Below, piece by piece: positions 1 to 10,688 of a stretch of 64,000 nucleotides of DNA. The notes beneath the pieces were generated by a model. It searched no databases, was not told the DNA's origin, and was given only the letters and a program-made list of their open reading frames with translations. Source of the stretch: Oegoconia quadripuncta (taxonomy: Eukaryota; Arthropoda; Insecta; Lepidoptera; Autostichidae); contig OX438755.1 of NCBI GenBank assembly GCA_949316235.1, positions 16,013,151 to 16,077,150 of the forward strand, read 5' to 3'. Numbering within the stretch: the stretch's first letter is position 1; every line of letters starts with the position of its first letter. Made by a program: the position numbers and the translations under genes.

Positions 1-2
1 CT

Positions 3-2807
3 GGTTATAATTTTAAATTAGAAGATGTCAACGGGTTGTATGACTGTGAAATATGTGCGAAAGGAAAGATGACTGCATTACCTTTCAACAAATCAAGTGG
101 ACCATGTGATGAGAAATTAAAAATAGTTTATTCCGATGTCGTAGGTCCAATGCATCACGAGGCAATAGGTGGTGCGAAATACTTTGTCACTTTTATTGAT
201 GACAGCACACGTTGGTGCGAGGTATATTTACTTAGTAAAAAGAGTGAGGTTTTTACTGTTTTCAAAATATACAAAAGTTATGTAGAAAATTTGACCGGTA
301 AGAAAATTAAATACCTACAAACTGATAACGGTGGAGAATATTGCAACCGTGAGTTTGATGAATTCTTGAAGAATGAAGGTATTGTAAGAAGATTGACTGT
401 TCCGCGAACTCCTCAACAGAACGGCGTTGCTGAGAGGATGAATAGAACACTTGTCGAGATGGCACGATGTATACTGTTATCTTCGAGTCTTTCACCAGGT
501 TTTTGGGCGGATGCTGTAGTTACAGCATGCCATATCAGAAATCGATGTCCAACAAGCAGCCTTGGAGGTGAGATACCGTTTGAAAAATGGTTCGAATCGC
601 CTGTAAACATACATTACTTTCATATTTTCGGGTCGAAGGTATTTGTTTTGGATAAGGAACAGGGAAAAGACAAGTTCGACGCTCGAAGTGTGGAAGGAAT
701 TTTCGTTGGTTATCCAAGAAATTCAAAAGGATATAGGGTATGGTTAACGCAACAAAGAAAAATCGTTGTGGCAAGGGACGTAAAGTTTCATCATAGTAAA
801 ATTCCAATGGATACGGAATCAGGCATTGATCCTTTTGTGGTGAATGATGAGAATAAGATTATACAGAACAACTCACCGGAAACTATTGAGATAGAAATAA
901 TTTCTAAGGATAAAGAAGTTCCTGTAAACGTAAATCCTGAAATGGAGAGTCCTGAGACTAGGGAATACATTCCTGTAGAACAGTCTGCTGGTGATCAGGA
1001 CGTGAATCCTGATGATGAGGGTTCTCGAACAGAACCAATTCTGAAACGAGCCCCTGGAAGACCACGACTGGAACGAGGTCATGTTGGTCGTCCAAAGAAG
1101 ATCTACCGTGTAGTGGAGGTAGAATCAAATGAAAAGACCAAAGACGACTCTACCGAATCCCCTGACGAATTTATTGACTGTCAAGGCTTCATCGGTACTG
1201 CCGAAGTTACATTGCAGGAAGCTTTGGAAGGCAATGAACGAATGGGATGGGAGGAGGCAATTCTTTCCGAATTGAGAAGTTTGATTAAAAACAATACTTG
1301 GGATATAGTAAGAAAACCAGCAAATCGTGCAGTAGTTGGTTGTCGATATGTTTTAACAACCAAGTTAAACATAGATAAGACAGAGAAGAAAAAAGCTAGA
1401 TTAGTGGCAAAGGGGTATACGCAACGATATGGTTTTGATTATCATGATACCTTTGCGCCTGTTGTTAGACTTGATACGGTGAGGTTGCTGACAGCTCTTA
1501 CAGTAGAGTTGGATATGGAGCTGCATCAGCTGGATATAAGTACTGCCTATTTGAATGGGACACTAGATGAAGAGATATATATGCAGGTTCCACAGTTCCT
1601 GAAGGATTATTTAGAAAAACTTTGTGAAGGACAAGAGAGTCCTGATATACAGGAAAAGGCAAAAATAATGTTAGATGATCTACAAGCAGGTGGCGAAGTT
1701 TGTCGTCTGAAAAGATCACTATATGGTCTGAAGCAATCTGGCCGTCAATGGAACAAAAGACTGGATGAAAAGTTGAAGAAAATGCAGTTGCAATCTTCTG
1801 CGAATGAACCATGCCTATATGTCAAGAATATAGACGACAAGGGTACGAAACTTTTTGTAACCGTCTATGTGGATGATATTTTAATTGCGTCACAGAAAAA
1901 AGAATGCATTGAAAGTTTTAAAAAGGAACTGGCCAGTGAATTTGAGTTAAGAGATTATGGTTCTGTGAAACATATTTTGGGAATTGACATTGTCAGAAAA
2001 GACAATTCGATAACTCTGTCACAACAAAAGTACATTGGAGACATTTTGTGTAAATATGAAATGGAAAAATGTAAAGAAACTGTTTCTACACCAATGGAAG
2101 TAGGACAGAAATTCTATAAGATGGAAGACAGTAAAAAGGAGCAGTGGCCATACCGTGAACTGATCGGTAGCCTAATGTATTTGGCAATGGGGACCAGACC
2201 TGATATTGCCAATACAGTGATAAAGTTAGCACAATTTAGTAATTGTCCAAACTCGGTTTGTTGGAAATCTGCTAAGCGAGTTTTAAGATATTTAAAGAGA
2301 ACTCGTCATTGCGGATTAACTTATAAGAAGACTGGTGAGCATATACGTGGTTATTCAGATGCTGACTGGGGGAATTGTCCCATTGATAGACGCTCATATA
2401 CAGGGTATGCTTTTATTCTAGGTGGTGCGTGTGTGTCGTGGAAGTCTGTGAAGCAGAAATGTGTAGCAACTTCAACGTGTGAGGCAGAATACGTAAGTTT
2501 GTGTACGGCGATGAAAGAGGCGATGTACCTGAATAGTTTATTAAATGAAATTGGGTTAGGTGACTATGGTCGTGTAACTTTGCATGTGGACAATCAGGGG
2601 GCGATATCCTTGGCGAATGATCCAGTTCTTCATGCTCTGTCTAAGCATATTGATGTGAAATATCACTTTATAAGGCATGAATTACGAAAAAATAAGAGTA
2701 TTGAATTACGCTACATATCTACTAATTCGATGCTCGCTGATATATTGACTAAAGCGTTACCTAAATGTAGTCATTACAAGTGTATGGATGGTTTAGGTTT
2801 TGATTAG
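3..2807 (+). CDS. Ty1/copia retrotransposon Pol (integrase, reverse transcriptase, RNase H), 5' end outside window
   Basis: Encodes the C-terminal part of a copia Gag-Pol polyprotein. The frame is open back to base 3; counting from the leucine codon at 36, residues 4-7 carry CEIC, the end of the GAG-pre-integrase zinc motif. Integrase follows with D34, D97 and E133, giving exact D,D-35-E spacing. The reverse transcriptase domain begins near residue 405 and has QLD (D500) and YVDD (611-614). RNase H has D775, E818 and D852. The frame ends with TAG at 2805. No stop or frameshift occurs in more than 930 codons, so the element is young or recently active; gag, protease and the 5' LTR lie outside the window. 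The TTG at 36 is not a real start, because the frame simply continues upstream. Domain order integrase before RT is diagnostic of Ty1/copia and excludes Ty3/gypsy. Confidence 0.95.
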   Translation, partial: GYNFKLEDVNGLYDCEICAKGKMTALPFNKSSGPCDEKLKIVYSDVVGPMHHEAIGGAKYFVTFIDDSTRWCEVYLLSKKSEVFTVFKIYKSYVENLTGKKIKYLQTDNGGEYCNREFDEFLKNEGIVRRLTVPRTPQQNGVAERMNRTLVEMARCILLSSSLSPGFWADAVVTACHIRNRCPTSSLGGEIPFEKWFESPVNIHYFHIFGSKVFVLDKEQGKDKFDARSVEGIFVGYPRNSKGYRVWLTQQRKIVVARDVKFHHSKIPMDTESGIDPFVVNDENKIIQNNSPETIEIEIISKDKEVPVNVNPEMESPETREYIPVEQSAGDQDVNPDDEGSRTEPILKRAPGRPRLERGHVGRPKKIYRVVEVESNEKTKDDSTESPDEFIDCQGFIGTAEVTLQEALEGNERMGWEEAILSELRSLIKNNTWDIVRKPANRAVVGCRYVLTTKLNIDKTEKKKARLVAKGYTQRYGFDYHDTFAPVVRLDTVRLLTALTVELDMELHQLDISTAYLNGTLDEEIYMQVPQFLKDYLEKLCEGQESPDIQEKAKIMLDDLQAGGEVCRLKRSLYGLKQSGRQWNKRLDEKLKKMQLQSSANEPCLYVKNIDDKGTKLFVTVYVDDILIASQKKECIESFKKELASEFELRDYGSVKHILGIDIVRKDNSITLSQQKYIGDILCKYEMEKCKETVSTPMEVGQKFYKMEDSKKEQWPYRELIGSLMYLAMGTRPDIANTVIKLAQFSNCPNSVCWKSAKRVLRYLKRTRHCGLTYKKTGEHIRGYSDADWGNCPIDRRSYTGYAFILGGACVSWKSVKQKCVATSTCEAEYVSLCTAMKEAMYLNSLLNEIGLGDYGRVTLHVDNQGAISLANDPVLHALSKHIDVKYHFIRHELRKNKSIELRYISTNSMLADILTKALPKCSHYKCMDGLGFD

Positions 2808-2917
2808 TTTTGGTTACATATATTATTATTATTTTTTGGTAAGTTTTGATCTTATATTTGATGATATTCCTTTTTAGATTTATGAGCTTATGTTAATACT
2901 GTTGTGTTATAGGCACA

Positions 2918-2930
2918 GAATTAAGAGGGC
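2918..2930 (+). other. Probable polypurine tract of the copia element
   Basis: A purine-rich run (AATTAAGAGGGCG) sits 110 bases after the pol stop and directly before the proposed LTR. Copia elements place the plus-strand primer here. Assigned by position and composition only. Confidence 0.5.
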
Positions 2931-2931
2931 G

Positions 2932-3103
2932 TATTAGCTATAAGTACTTTTTAGTAATTATGTGCTTATTATAATGTAGTTGCCCTAGAGACTAAAGGAA
3001 AACAACAGTGACACTCTTGAGAAAAATTATAGTTGTCAGTACGTACACAAGATATCTTTCTTTTAATAAGTCTTCCCTAACTCCAGAAATATTAGCCTTA
3101 ACA
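2932..3103 (+). repeat. Probable 3' LTR of the copia element
   Basis: The segment starts TATTAG (one change from the expected TGTTAG) right after the polypurine tract and ends CCTTAACA, giving imperfect TGTTA/TAACA ends. Length about 172 bp, short but within the range of copia LTRs. The partner LTR is outside the window, so the borders cannot be confirmed by comparison. Confidence 0.42.
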
Positions 3104-3289
3104 AAATATGTGTAATGATGAGGTTGAATTTTAATTTAATTATTATTTGCAAAGTACCCTAATACTTATGACTGGTGGCAGGTGAATTAAATTGCAATGC
3201 AGATGCAGTAAATTTCTGTAAGGGTATTGGTTAGTACAAATGGCCAAAGGGTGGATGTACACTCAAAGAACAGATTAGATACCACAGCT

Positions 3290-4080
3290 AAAATTGGGTA
3301 CTGTTAGCTAAAAATCTTCCAAACTATACGGATAGGCAAGAGATTAGCAACTACAGGAAAAAGTTTTTAGCTGGGCGAAATTAGCAGTGCTAGCTAATTA
3401 AATTAAACCTAATAACGAAAGTACCTTAGCAATCCGACTAATTTATTTTGGCCAGTTTTAGCAACTGTAGCAAATTTTTGAGACTTTTTTTAGCAATTTT
3501 TGGTATTTATTTAGTGATGATATGTAAAGTTTCATCACTGCCAACTAATATTTTAAGTACTAGACCTATGAAATTAGCAGCAATGGCTAAGGGATGTTAC
3601 CCGTCTTAAACAAAAAGTCATTTATTTCGCAGTAATAATTAACTTTTATTTGTTGTAGCAGTTAATTTATTAGCATAAGCAACCAATTATTTAAGTACTA
3701 GACCCAAGAAATAAGCAGCTGTGGCTCTGTAATCTTAGCTGTCTTAACTAAAGAAGTCATCAAGTTTCGCAATAATGATTAACTTTTCCTCGTTGCAGCA
3801 GTTAAATCCTTTAGCACAAGCAACTAATCATTTATAAACTAGACCTATGAAATTAGCAGCAATGGCTAAGGATTCTTAGCCATCAAATATCGAATGCTCA
3901 ATATCGAACCCACTGACAACGAATCCTTTCGGTACCAAATCAAAAAAATTAGCTACCGATGATAAGTAAGTTAGTAGTTTCAGTCAATATTTATCAAATT
4001 TATCGACCGGTGGTGGAGTACGTTAGTTGGTTTAGCCAATATTTAGCAATACTTAGTAGTGACAGGTAACAGTGTTCGTT
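3290..4080. repeat. TTAGC-rich repeat region with three 138-141-bp tandem units
   Basis: Units marked by TAGACC start at 3561, 3699 and 3840 (spacing 138 and 141) and repeat a block with GAAATTAGCAGC. Flanking sequence is less regular but full of TTAGC: I count 16 on the plus strand in about 840 bases. No coding frame is visible. Confidence 0.75.
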
Positions 4081-4399
4081 ATAGAGCTGCACCGCTAATA
4101 CCTTTGAGCTGTGATAACTAATCAGTTAGGTACAACAACAGAGAAAATTAGGAATAGTTTGTAAAGTTTTAGCTACTTCAACGAATATTTTATCAATTTT
4201 AGTCGTTACTAACAAGTTACTTTGATGTGGAATTGGATTTTATTTAGAACTAACATCTAAATCAATTACCACCGACTGTTAAATTACTTTGCTTAAGCAT
4301 CCGATATTAATGGTTCACTGAGCTAAATAAGTAGCTATACCTGAAGAGCTTCTTGGACATAGCTGCTAATGTTTGTAACTTTTTTTCAATATTACAGCC

Positions 4400-6017
4400 T
4401 CTTGTTAGGTACGTTAAACAAGTTTATTTGCCACCTCAGGGAAATGTTTTCGTAGTAGTTAACAATGTTTTAGCTGTGATCTATAACGATATCAGCAACT
4501 GTAAGTAACTTTTTTACCTACGAAAGCATTGTTTCTTTGCTACTTTAGGGAAGTGATTTCGTTGCACTTAACAGATCTTAGTTGTGATCAATAACAATAT
4601 TCGCAAATGTAAGTAACCCTTTTAGGTACCACAGCCAGTTTCCATGCTAACTTAGGGAAGTGTTTTCGTAGCACTTAACAGTATCTTAGTTGTGATCAAT
4701 AACGATATTAGCAAGTGTAAGTAACCCTTTTAGGTAACACAGTCAGTTTCTGTGCTACCTCAGGGAAGTGATTTCGATGCACTGAACAGTATCTTAGTTG
4801 TGATCAATAACGATTTTAGCAAATGTAAGGAACCCTTTTAGGTACCACTGCCAGATTCTTTGCTACCTCAGGGAAGTGATTTCGATGCACTGTACAGTAT
4901 CTTAGTTGTGATCAATAACAATGTTAGCAAATGTGAGTAACCCTTTTAGGTAACACAGCCAGTTTCTTTGCTACCTCAGGGAAGTGATTTCGATGCACTG
5001 AACAGTATCTTAGTTGTGATCAATAACGATTTTAGCAAATGTAAGGAACCCTTTTAGGTACCACTGCCAGATTCTTTGCTACCTCAGGGAAGTGATTTCG
5101 ATGCACTGTACAGTATCTTAGTTGTGATCAATAACAATGTTAGCAAATGTGAGTAACCCTTTTAGGTAACACAGCCAGTTTCTTTGCTACCTCAGGGAAG
5201 TGATTTCGATGCACTGAACAGTATCTTAGTTGTGATCAATAACGATATTAGCAAATGTAAGGAACCCTTTTAGGTACCACTGCCAGATTCTTTGCTACCT
5301 CAAGGAAGTGATTTCGATGTACTGTACAGTATCTTAGTTGTGATCAATAACAATGTTAGCAAATGTGAGTAACTTTTTTAGGTAACACAGCCAGTTTCTT
5401 TGCTACCTTAGGGAAGTAATTTCGTTGCACTGAACAGTATCTTAGCTGTGATCAATAACGATTTAGCAAAAGTAAGTAACCCTTTTAGGTACCACTGAGA
5501 GTTTCTTTGCTATCTTAGGGAAGTATTTTCGTAGCACTTAACAGTAGCTTAGTTATAATCAATAACGATACTAGCAAATGTAACAACTCTTTTAGCTACC
5601 ACAGTTGAGTTTCTTTGCTACCTTAGGGAACTGATTTCGTTGCACTGAACAGTATCTTGGTTGTGATCAATAACATATTAGCAAATGTAAGTAACCTTTT
5701 TAACTACCACAGCTAGTTTCTTAACTGTCTTAGAGAAGTGTTCTCGTAGCACTTAACAGTAGCTTAGTTGTGATCAATAACGAAATTAGCAAATATATGT
5801 AACTCTCTTGGTTACAACAACCAGTTTTATGAGCTATATTAAACAAGTTGATTTACTACCTCAGGAAAGCGTTTTCGTAGAACTCAACAATAGCTTAATT
5901 CTGATCAATAATAATATTAGCTAATTTAATTAACTGTACAGCCCGCTTTATTAGGTATATATAACAAGTTAATTTGCTACATTAGAGAAGCGTTTTTTGT
6001 AGCACTTAGCAGTAGTT
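4400..6017 (+). repeat. 108-bp satellite array, forward orientation, about 15 units
   Basis: The word CTTAGTTGTGATCAATAAC recurs with 108-base spacing: unit markers at 4681, 4789, 4897, 5005, 5113, 5221, 5329, 5437, then 5544 and 5652. Between 4789 and 5436 two subtypes alternate, making a 216-bp dimer repeated three times. Units at both edges are more diverged, as expected for an array homogenised in its centre. Confidence 0.93.
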
Positions 6018-6111
6018 GTGAGTAGAGATTTATTTATTAAAGTTTTATTGTATTATAATGTTCATATTGACATACAAACAATAAAATAAGTTTGACCAAT
6101 AAATGTCCAAT

Positions 6112-6625
6112 CACAACTTAAGTACTATGAAGTGCTACGAAAACGTTTCCCTCAGTCAACTTGTTGAATATATACCTAATAAATAAAGCAGGCTGTGGTG
6201 AATAGACTTACTTATATTTGCTAATATCAATATTGATCATACGTAGCTACTGTAAAGTGCCATGAAAACGCTGTTTTAAGGTAGCAAATTAACTAGTTTA
6301 ATATTACTAATAAAGAGAACTGTGGCAGTGAAAAGAATATTTGGTAATTTATTTCATAATTATTGATCGCAACTAAACTATTGGTTGGTGCTATGAAACA
6401 ATTCTTTATAGCCGGATTTATATTGTTGGGAACTAAGTGATGCTTTGAAACTAATTCAACATCACTTTTGCAATGTATATTTGGCCTGGTGCTAAAACAA
6501 ACTGTGGTAGCGAAAAGAGTAATACACTAACATGTGCCAATGTCGGTATTAGTCACAAGTAAGCTTATGCTAAATTGCTACAAATTGACTTCCCCAAGGT
6601 AGGACATTAACATGTTCAACATTCC
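6112..6625 (-). repeat. Inverted copies of the 108-bp satellite
   Basis: Reads as the reverse complement of the array before it: GAAGTGCTACGAAAACG, then TTTGCTAATATC and TTGATCATACGTAGCTAC correspond to the forward words in reverse order. Roughly four diverged units. The turn-over at 6030-6111 contains short inverted words GTTTTATTGT and ACAATAAAAT. Confidence 0.75.
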
Positions 6626-8240
6626 TAGTAAATGATATAAATTTTAACTTAACTATTAACATACTGTTAAGAGCCACTTGAAGTTATTTAGAATATGAAA
6701 CAATATACATACTAATCAAGACTTTATTAAAACGCAATCCAGGGCGTGAAATATTTTAAAATATGTGACGAAAGCCTTTAACGGATTGTCAAAGTTGTAC
6801 AACACGTCGTTTATAACGATGGAGCAGCTCTTTATAGCGTCTTCATCCGGTGATACCGCAACCAGTAGAGGTCCGTAGTTCAGGCCGAATTCTAAGAACT
6901 TTTTTTTATTTATTTCTGTTTGAATCTCCGAAAAGTCCTGAAAATTATTACTTTAAATAGACATTGAAGCCGAAATAAAAGGGTCAAAACTCAGAAGACA
7001 ATACATAACTTTTCATCTATCTCTATTGCTCTCATTTTCATATATTAGAAGCCTAGTTATAATAAAGTGTTGATATTCTCGAAAGTATTGCATATTACAT
7101 TATATGTTATGTCAAATATTTGCATAGGCAAGGAGTAGAAAACACCTTAAGCCAAATTTCATACAAATCAGTTAGGTTGAGGAGCTAGTCACCATGAGTT
7201 TGTATGATTTTTTTTTATTTATTAATTTGAAAGACAAACAGTTGCTTTAATTTAATTTTAAAGAGTTAATTTAGCTTAGTTCAAGTAGTGACAGCTCGTG
7301 GTTGGGGGAATGACTGGACGTCTCGCATTAACGAGATCAACGGTTCGATTCTAAATGCAAAGCACGAGTTTATCGTTTTTGAAATCTTAAGTACATAAGT
7401 ACATATTTGTCACTGACTGTTGTGTCTTGAGCACGTCAACTTCCCTATCTAAGAACATGCTATTTAATACTTAAAATTGATAAGAGTTAGATCAGTAAAT
7501 GGTTAAAGTGACATAAATCTGAATAAGCTCGCAATTGTCGCACAGCAACAGCTGAATAGCTTAGTTTCAGCCATATTCTGCGCTTATTGATAGACGTAGA
7601 ATGTTCTAAGGTAGGTACTTCCTTTGACATACCTATTGTATTAATCCATCTCGTGACTCCATTTTGGATGGCCGCCATTGCTTATTTTTGTACGTTACAA
7701 TATTTTTGACACCAAATAGGGATGACAATGATCTCAAAATGTTAACTTTTTTCCATCTGTAAATAAATATAAATACTTTATAGATAAAACAAAAGACTCC
7801 AATTTAAAATTTCAGTAAGCACTATCATTTGTTAATACAATCTCGCCAAATCTTGTACTGATGAAAGGAGGAAAACGACTACAAACAAATGATATAATGG
7901 TTTTTTAAAAGAAACCATATCTTAATTACGGTTCGGAATTCAGAGGCACGAATTTTAAAGTAGGTACAAAAAGTGTCAGTATCACTGCTAAGTTGTAACA
8001 TGGATACGCTGATGTTAAATAAAGGTTAAAAAATTAAGTAGAGATTAAATATGTAACTACCTGCTGTAAAGCAATCATTAATCCCATTATTATTAATGTT
8101 TTATTTTACTAGTAATAAAAGCCGCCACAGTAGGCCATTCAATATAGAGCTGCATATTGTGAAGTCGATTTCGAGCTGCGGAAATAATAAGTGTTAGTAA
8201 AATTTCGTTGTTGTTCATAGATAATTATTACCATCAAAGT
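6626..8240. other. AT-rich stretch without recognised feature
   Basis: No coding signal, no clear known repeat. A reverse frame of 63 codons at 7487-7678 has no splice context or familiar motif and I do not call it. Confidence 0.5.
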
Positions 8241-8252
8241 AAAACATTATTG

Positions 8253-8497
8253 ATGTCTATTCTGTTGTACGCAAAATAAACTAAAACCAATTTTAAATTG
8301 ATACTGTTCCTTTCTCTTTTGAACAATATGATGCGACAGCAAGACTCCAAGACAGGTTTTAATTTAATTTGTTTGCAACACAATCGATATTAATGGTGTC
8401 CATTCTGTTGTATACAAAATAAACCAAACTAAAACCAGTTTTGGAGTAGTGCTGTTCTAGGAAGAAAGGGACAGTACTACTTTAAAACTGGTTTTAG
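8253..8497. repeat. Duplicated MITE-like segment with a hairpin
   Basis: Two related blocks (8253-8320 and 8396-8460) share ATTCTGTTGTA...CAAAATAAAC and CTAAAACCA. The second forms a hairpin: CTAAAACCAGTTTT at 8429 pairs with AAAACTGGTTTTAG ending 8497, with AGTAGTGCTGT pairing to ACAGTACTACT inside. This looks like a small inverted-repeat transposon remnant. Confidence 0.6.
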
Positions 8498-8659
8498 ATT
8501 AAAACAACAAAATCGACATCATTAGCTGATAATTATGGTGTTTAATCAAAAACAAATACTTCACCACGACAATTGAAATGTTACTAATAATGGAGAACCA
8601 TTGATTAAACTTGTCAATAAACCGTGGTTTCTGGGATTACTGTTTAAGAAGTTTAATTG

Positions 8660-8887
8660 CATCATACTTTAGAATATGCTTAAAAATAATTTAAAAAAAA
8701 TTTCTACCAGTCTGTAACCATCAAGCCTTTTGAGTGCAGCAAACTCCTTCATGTCTTAATGAATTTGCATGTTGTTTTTCATGAAATTATAAAGTCTTGC
8801 TGAAGTACTATTATGCCAATTTTCTTTCACGTGATCAACTGTATCAATTATTTTTCATCCAGAGTAAAACATCTTCTTGCTCTTCGT
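8660..8887 (-). pseudogene. Broken exon-like segment downstream of the SAM-domain gene
   Basis: On the minus strand an acceptor-like TTTCAG ends at 8888. The next bases read EEQEDVLLWMKNN, then, after a one-base frame shift near 8846, DHVKENWHNSTSARLYNFM and, after an in-frame TAA at 8756-8758, DMKEFAALKRLDGYRLVEI. The patchwork of acidic start, W, T/R-rich helix and hydrophobic end resembles the region that follows the SAM domain in insect and vertebrate SAMD3-like proteins, as I remember them. At least one frameshift and one nonsense codon make it a pseudo-exon. Its entry phase does not match the SAM exon at 9925-10072, so either another exon lies between or the gene is decayed. Confidence 0.45.
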
Positions 8888-9020
8888 CTGAAATATGTGT
8901 TTAAATGTGAATTCAGAATTTTGAAATCTTTAATTAGGGTTCCTTAACAAAGTCACTCTGTTAAGTCTGTCTGTTTATTTTACTTTTTTATCATTTATTT
9001 GTGAGATTTTATAACATATG

Positions 9021-9180
9021 AATTTGTTAAATGTTGAATCAATATTTAATTATAACATTTTTACTACAGTTGTGGTGCATATACATACCAGGGATATTGA
9101 AAATGACATTAATTTGTTACATGTTCAATCAATATTTAATTATAAGATTTATACTACAGTTATGGTGCACACATACCCTC
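9021..9180. repeat. 90-bp tandem duplication
   Basis: AATTTGTTA at 9021 and 9111 starts two copies of a block with TCAATATTTAATTATAA and TACTACAGTT. Two overlapping 60-codon frames here are by-products. Confidence 0.85.
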
Positions 9181-9314
9181 TTGGGGGGCGGTCGCGCTAA
9201 TGTTTCAACGTGAAAACTAAAACTTAGGTTTCGTGTTTTATTTTTTGATTCAATAAGTAACAAGCTCTATAGAAAGATGTGAACATTCATGGGATAGCAC
9301 TAGAACCAAGGGAC

Positions 9315-9380
9315 TGTTAGAGGTGTTATAGAGAACTATCAGGTGGGCCTCTGTTCAGCAGTGGATTTCTGCAGCTTGAA
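9315..9380 (+). mobile_element. RTE-type non-LTR 3' end stub
   Basis: GTGGGCCTCTGTTCAGCAGTGGATTT corresponds to the last codons (…QQW… region) and short tail common to lepidopteran RTE-type elements. Only about 65 bases remain. Confidence 0.45.
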
Positions 9381-9404
9381 GGAGGTAAACATATTAGCAT
9401 GTGT

Positions 9405-9790
9405 TGTATTAACTAGGGCGAATTCAGAATACATAGCAAAGATTATTACTTGATAGACCTAAATTAATTAGAAGTAGTTGCACCACAAGTCTTAGCAGAT
9501 ACAAATAAGTTAGATTGGGCATGCTAAAAAAATATTATATTTTCTTCTATTTTTTTTATGAAAAATAACACTTTTATAGGAAACTAACTTGAACTATTAT
9601 ATTTTAAATTGACAATGATGAAATGAATAGGCCGTCAAATGCCAACTGAAACTATCAATCATTAAAATCAAAATATATACAAATGGATGTTATTGGCAGG
9701 AATTAAGTTTTTTTAACATACCCATTGTAATGTATAAACAAGGTTTTTTTATGAAACATCTAAGATAATAGCGAAATCAACTCAGGCAAA
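9405..9790 (+). repeat. Isolated, decayed monomers of the 181-bp satellite
   Basis: AAAGATTATTACTTGATAG, AGAAGTAGTTGCAC and TCTTAGCAGATAC (9438-9500) and GTATAAACAAGG...TTTTTTATGAA then ATAGCGAAATCAACTC (9732-9785) match words of the satellite at 14.6-22.1 kb in the same order and strand. They lie about 5 kb away from the main array, downstream of the SAM exons. Confidence 0.7.
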
Positions 9791-9924
9791 TTAAAAACCT
9801 TGAAAGAAATGTTGTGCTCGGAGGTATAAATATTTACACAACAAACATTGTAGATATTTGTGCAATTAGGATTAAATAGCCAATATAATTAGCCAAACAT
9901 TTTTCTAAATTTTAATTCTCTTAC

Positions 9925-10072
9925 CTGGTGCCCTGGGTACCTGGGTTTAAGAACTTGCTCTTAAATTTTTCTAAATGCTCCATGAAGGTTAATCGTTCGC
10001 CAATTTTTGGGAAAATTTTCTCCAATGAATATTCAGTAAGCAAGGATAGATGACTCTTCTCCATTCCTTCTT
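9925..10072 (-). CDS. SAM-domain protein, coding exon 2
   Basis: 148-bp minus-strand exon with textbook borders: acceptor TTTTTGCAG just above 10072 and donor CACCAG/GTAAGAG just below 9925. Only one of three frames is open; it reads EGMEKSHLSLLTEYSLEKIF followed by PKIGERLTFMEHLEKFKSKF and ends ..PGTQGT. The pattern L-LL-TE-L-K-IPKIG-RL-F---L-K is the second half of a SAM (sterile alpha motif) domain, a helical protein-interaction module. It begins with two bases of a split codon, matching the single base left over by the exon at 10689-10746, so the two join in frame. A full downstream coding part was not found; see the broken segment at 8660-8887. Uncertain whether the gene still makes protein. 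Confidence 0.72.
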
Positions 10073-10688
10073 CTGCAAAAATAAACCAACCATAACAGTA
10101 AGAAATAAGTAAATATCTTGCATGACGTCATTATTTTTCTTGTAAATTCATTAGGTAGGTAAGAGTAGTTTGCCCCTCAACATGTCACGTTCATCTCATA
10201 AATTGGCGCATTGTGGTATCTGAAGAGGTCTCCTTACCTTTTTTGGAAAATACAGTCATACTCTGGCTTTTACCGACTAAAGTTTACCACTATAAATTGG
10301 TCATCGATGTTAGCCCGTTAATATTCAATACATATAAACCTGAATTTTATCAATGCTCACCTCAGGCACTTCGCTACAATATAAGGAGTTGAGCAACGAA
10401 AACAATAAACATGTAGGAATTACTCCGTGCTAGTCCATTAAATTGAGGGCGGAAAGTAGAGAGACGTGGTCATTACTCCACCGACAAGAGCATAGCTCTT
10501 AAATTGAAGAATAAGAAGTCCATACAAGTCCTTGGGCATTGTAGTTATATGTATACCTCACACGAACTCACGCCCCAATTTTTCCTTTACCGGGTTGCGC
10601 CTGCGCTAGGTAGGCTCCATTATTACGTCTCAGTTTCACTTGGTACCTTTTGTAAGTATTTTTTGCGACGAATCATGTAGGTACTTAC
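10073..10688 (-). other. Intron 1 of the SAM-domain gene
   Basis: 616 bases from GTAAGTAC to TTTTTGCAG on the minus strand. Holds a dispersed repeat at 10443-10500 but no other recognised feature. Confidence 0.65.
10443..10500 (+). repeat. Dispersed repeat with ACTCCACCGACAAGAGC
   Basis: GAGGGCGGAAAGTAGAGAGA and CATTACTCCACCGACAAGAG recur nearly unchanged at 27764-27811, with a looser copy at 24749-24785. An interspersed element fragment of unknown class (SINE or MITE). Confidence 0.7.

Noticed and set aside
7286..7375. tRNA gene or SINE head suggested by GGTTCGATTCT
   Set aside because: B box only; no convincing A box at the right distance and no cloverleaf stems.
7487..7678. 63-codon reverse frame
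   Set aside because: No splice context, domain or codon pattern; ATG in GGCGGCCATTTTGG-like context is not enough.
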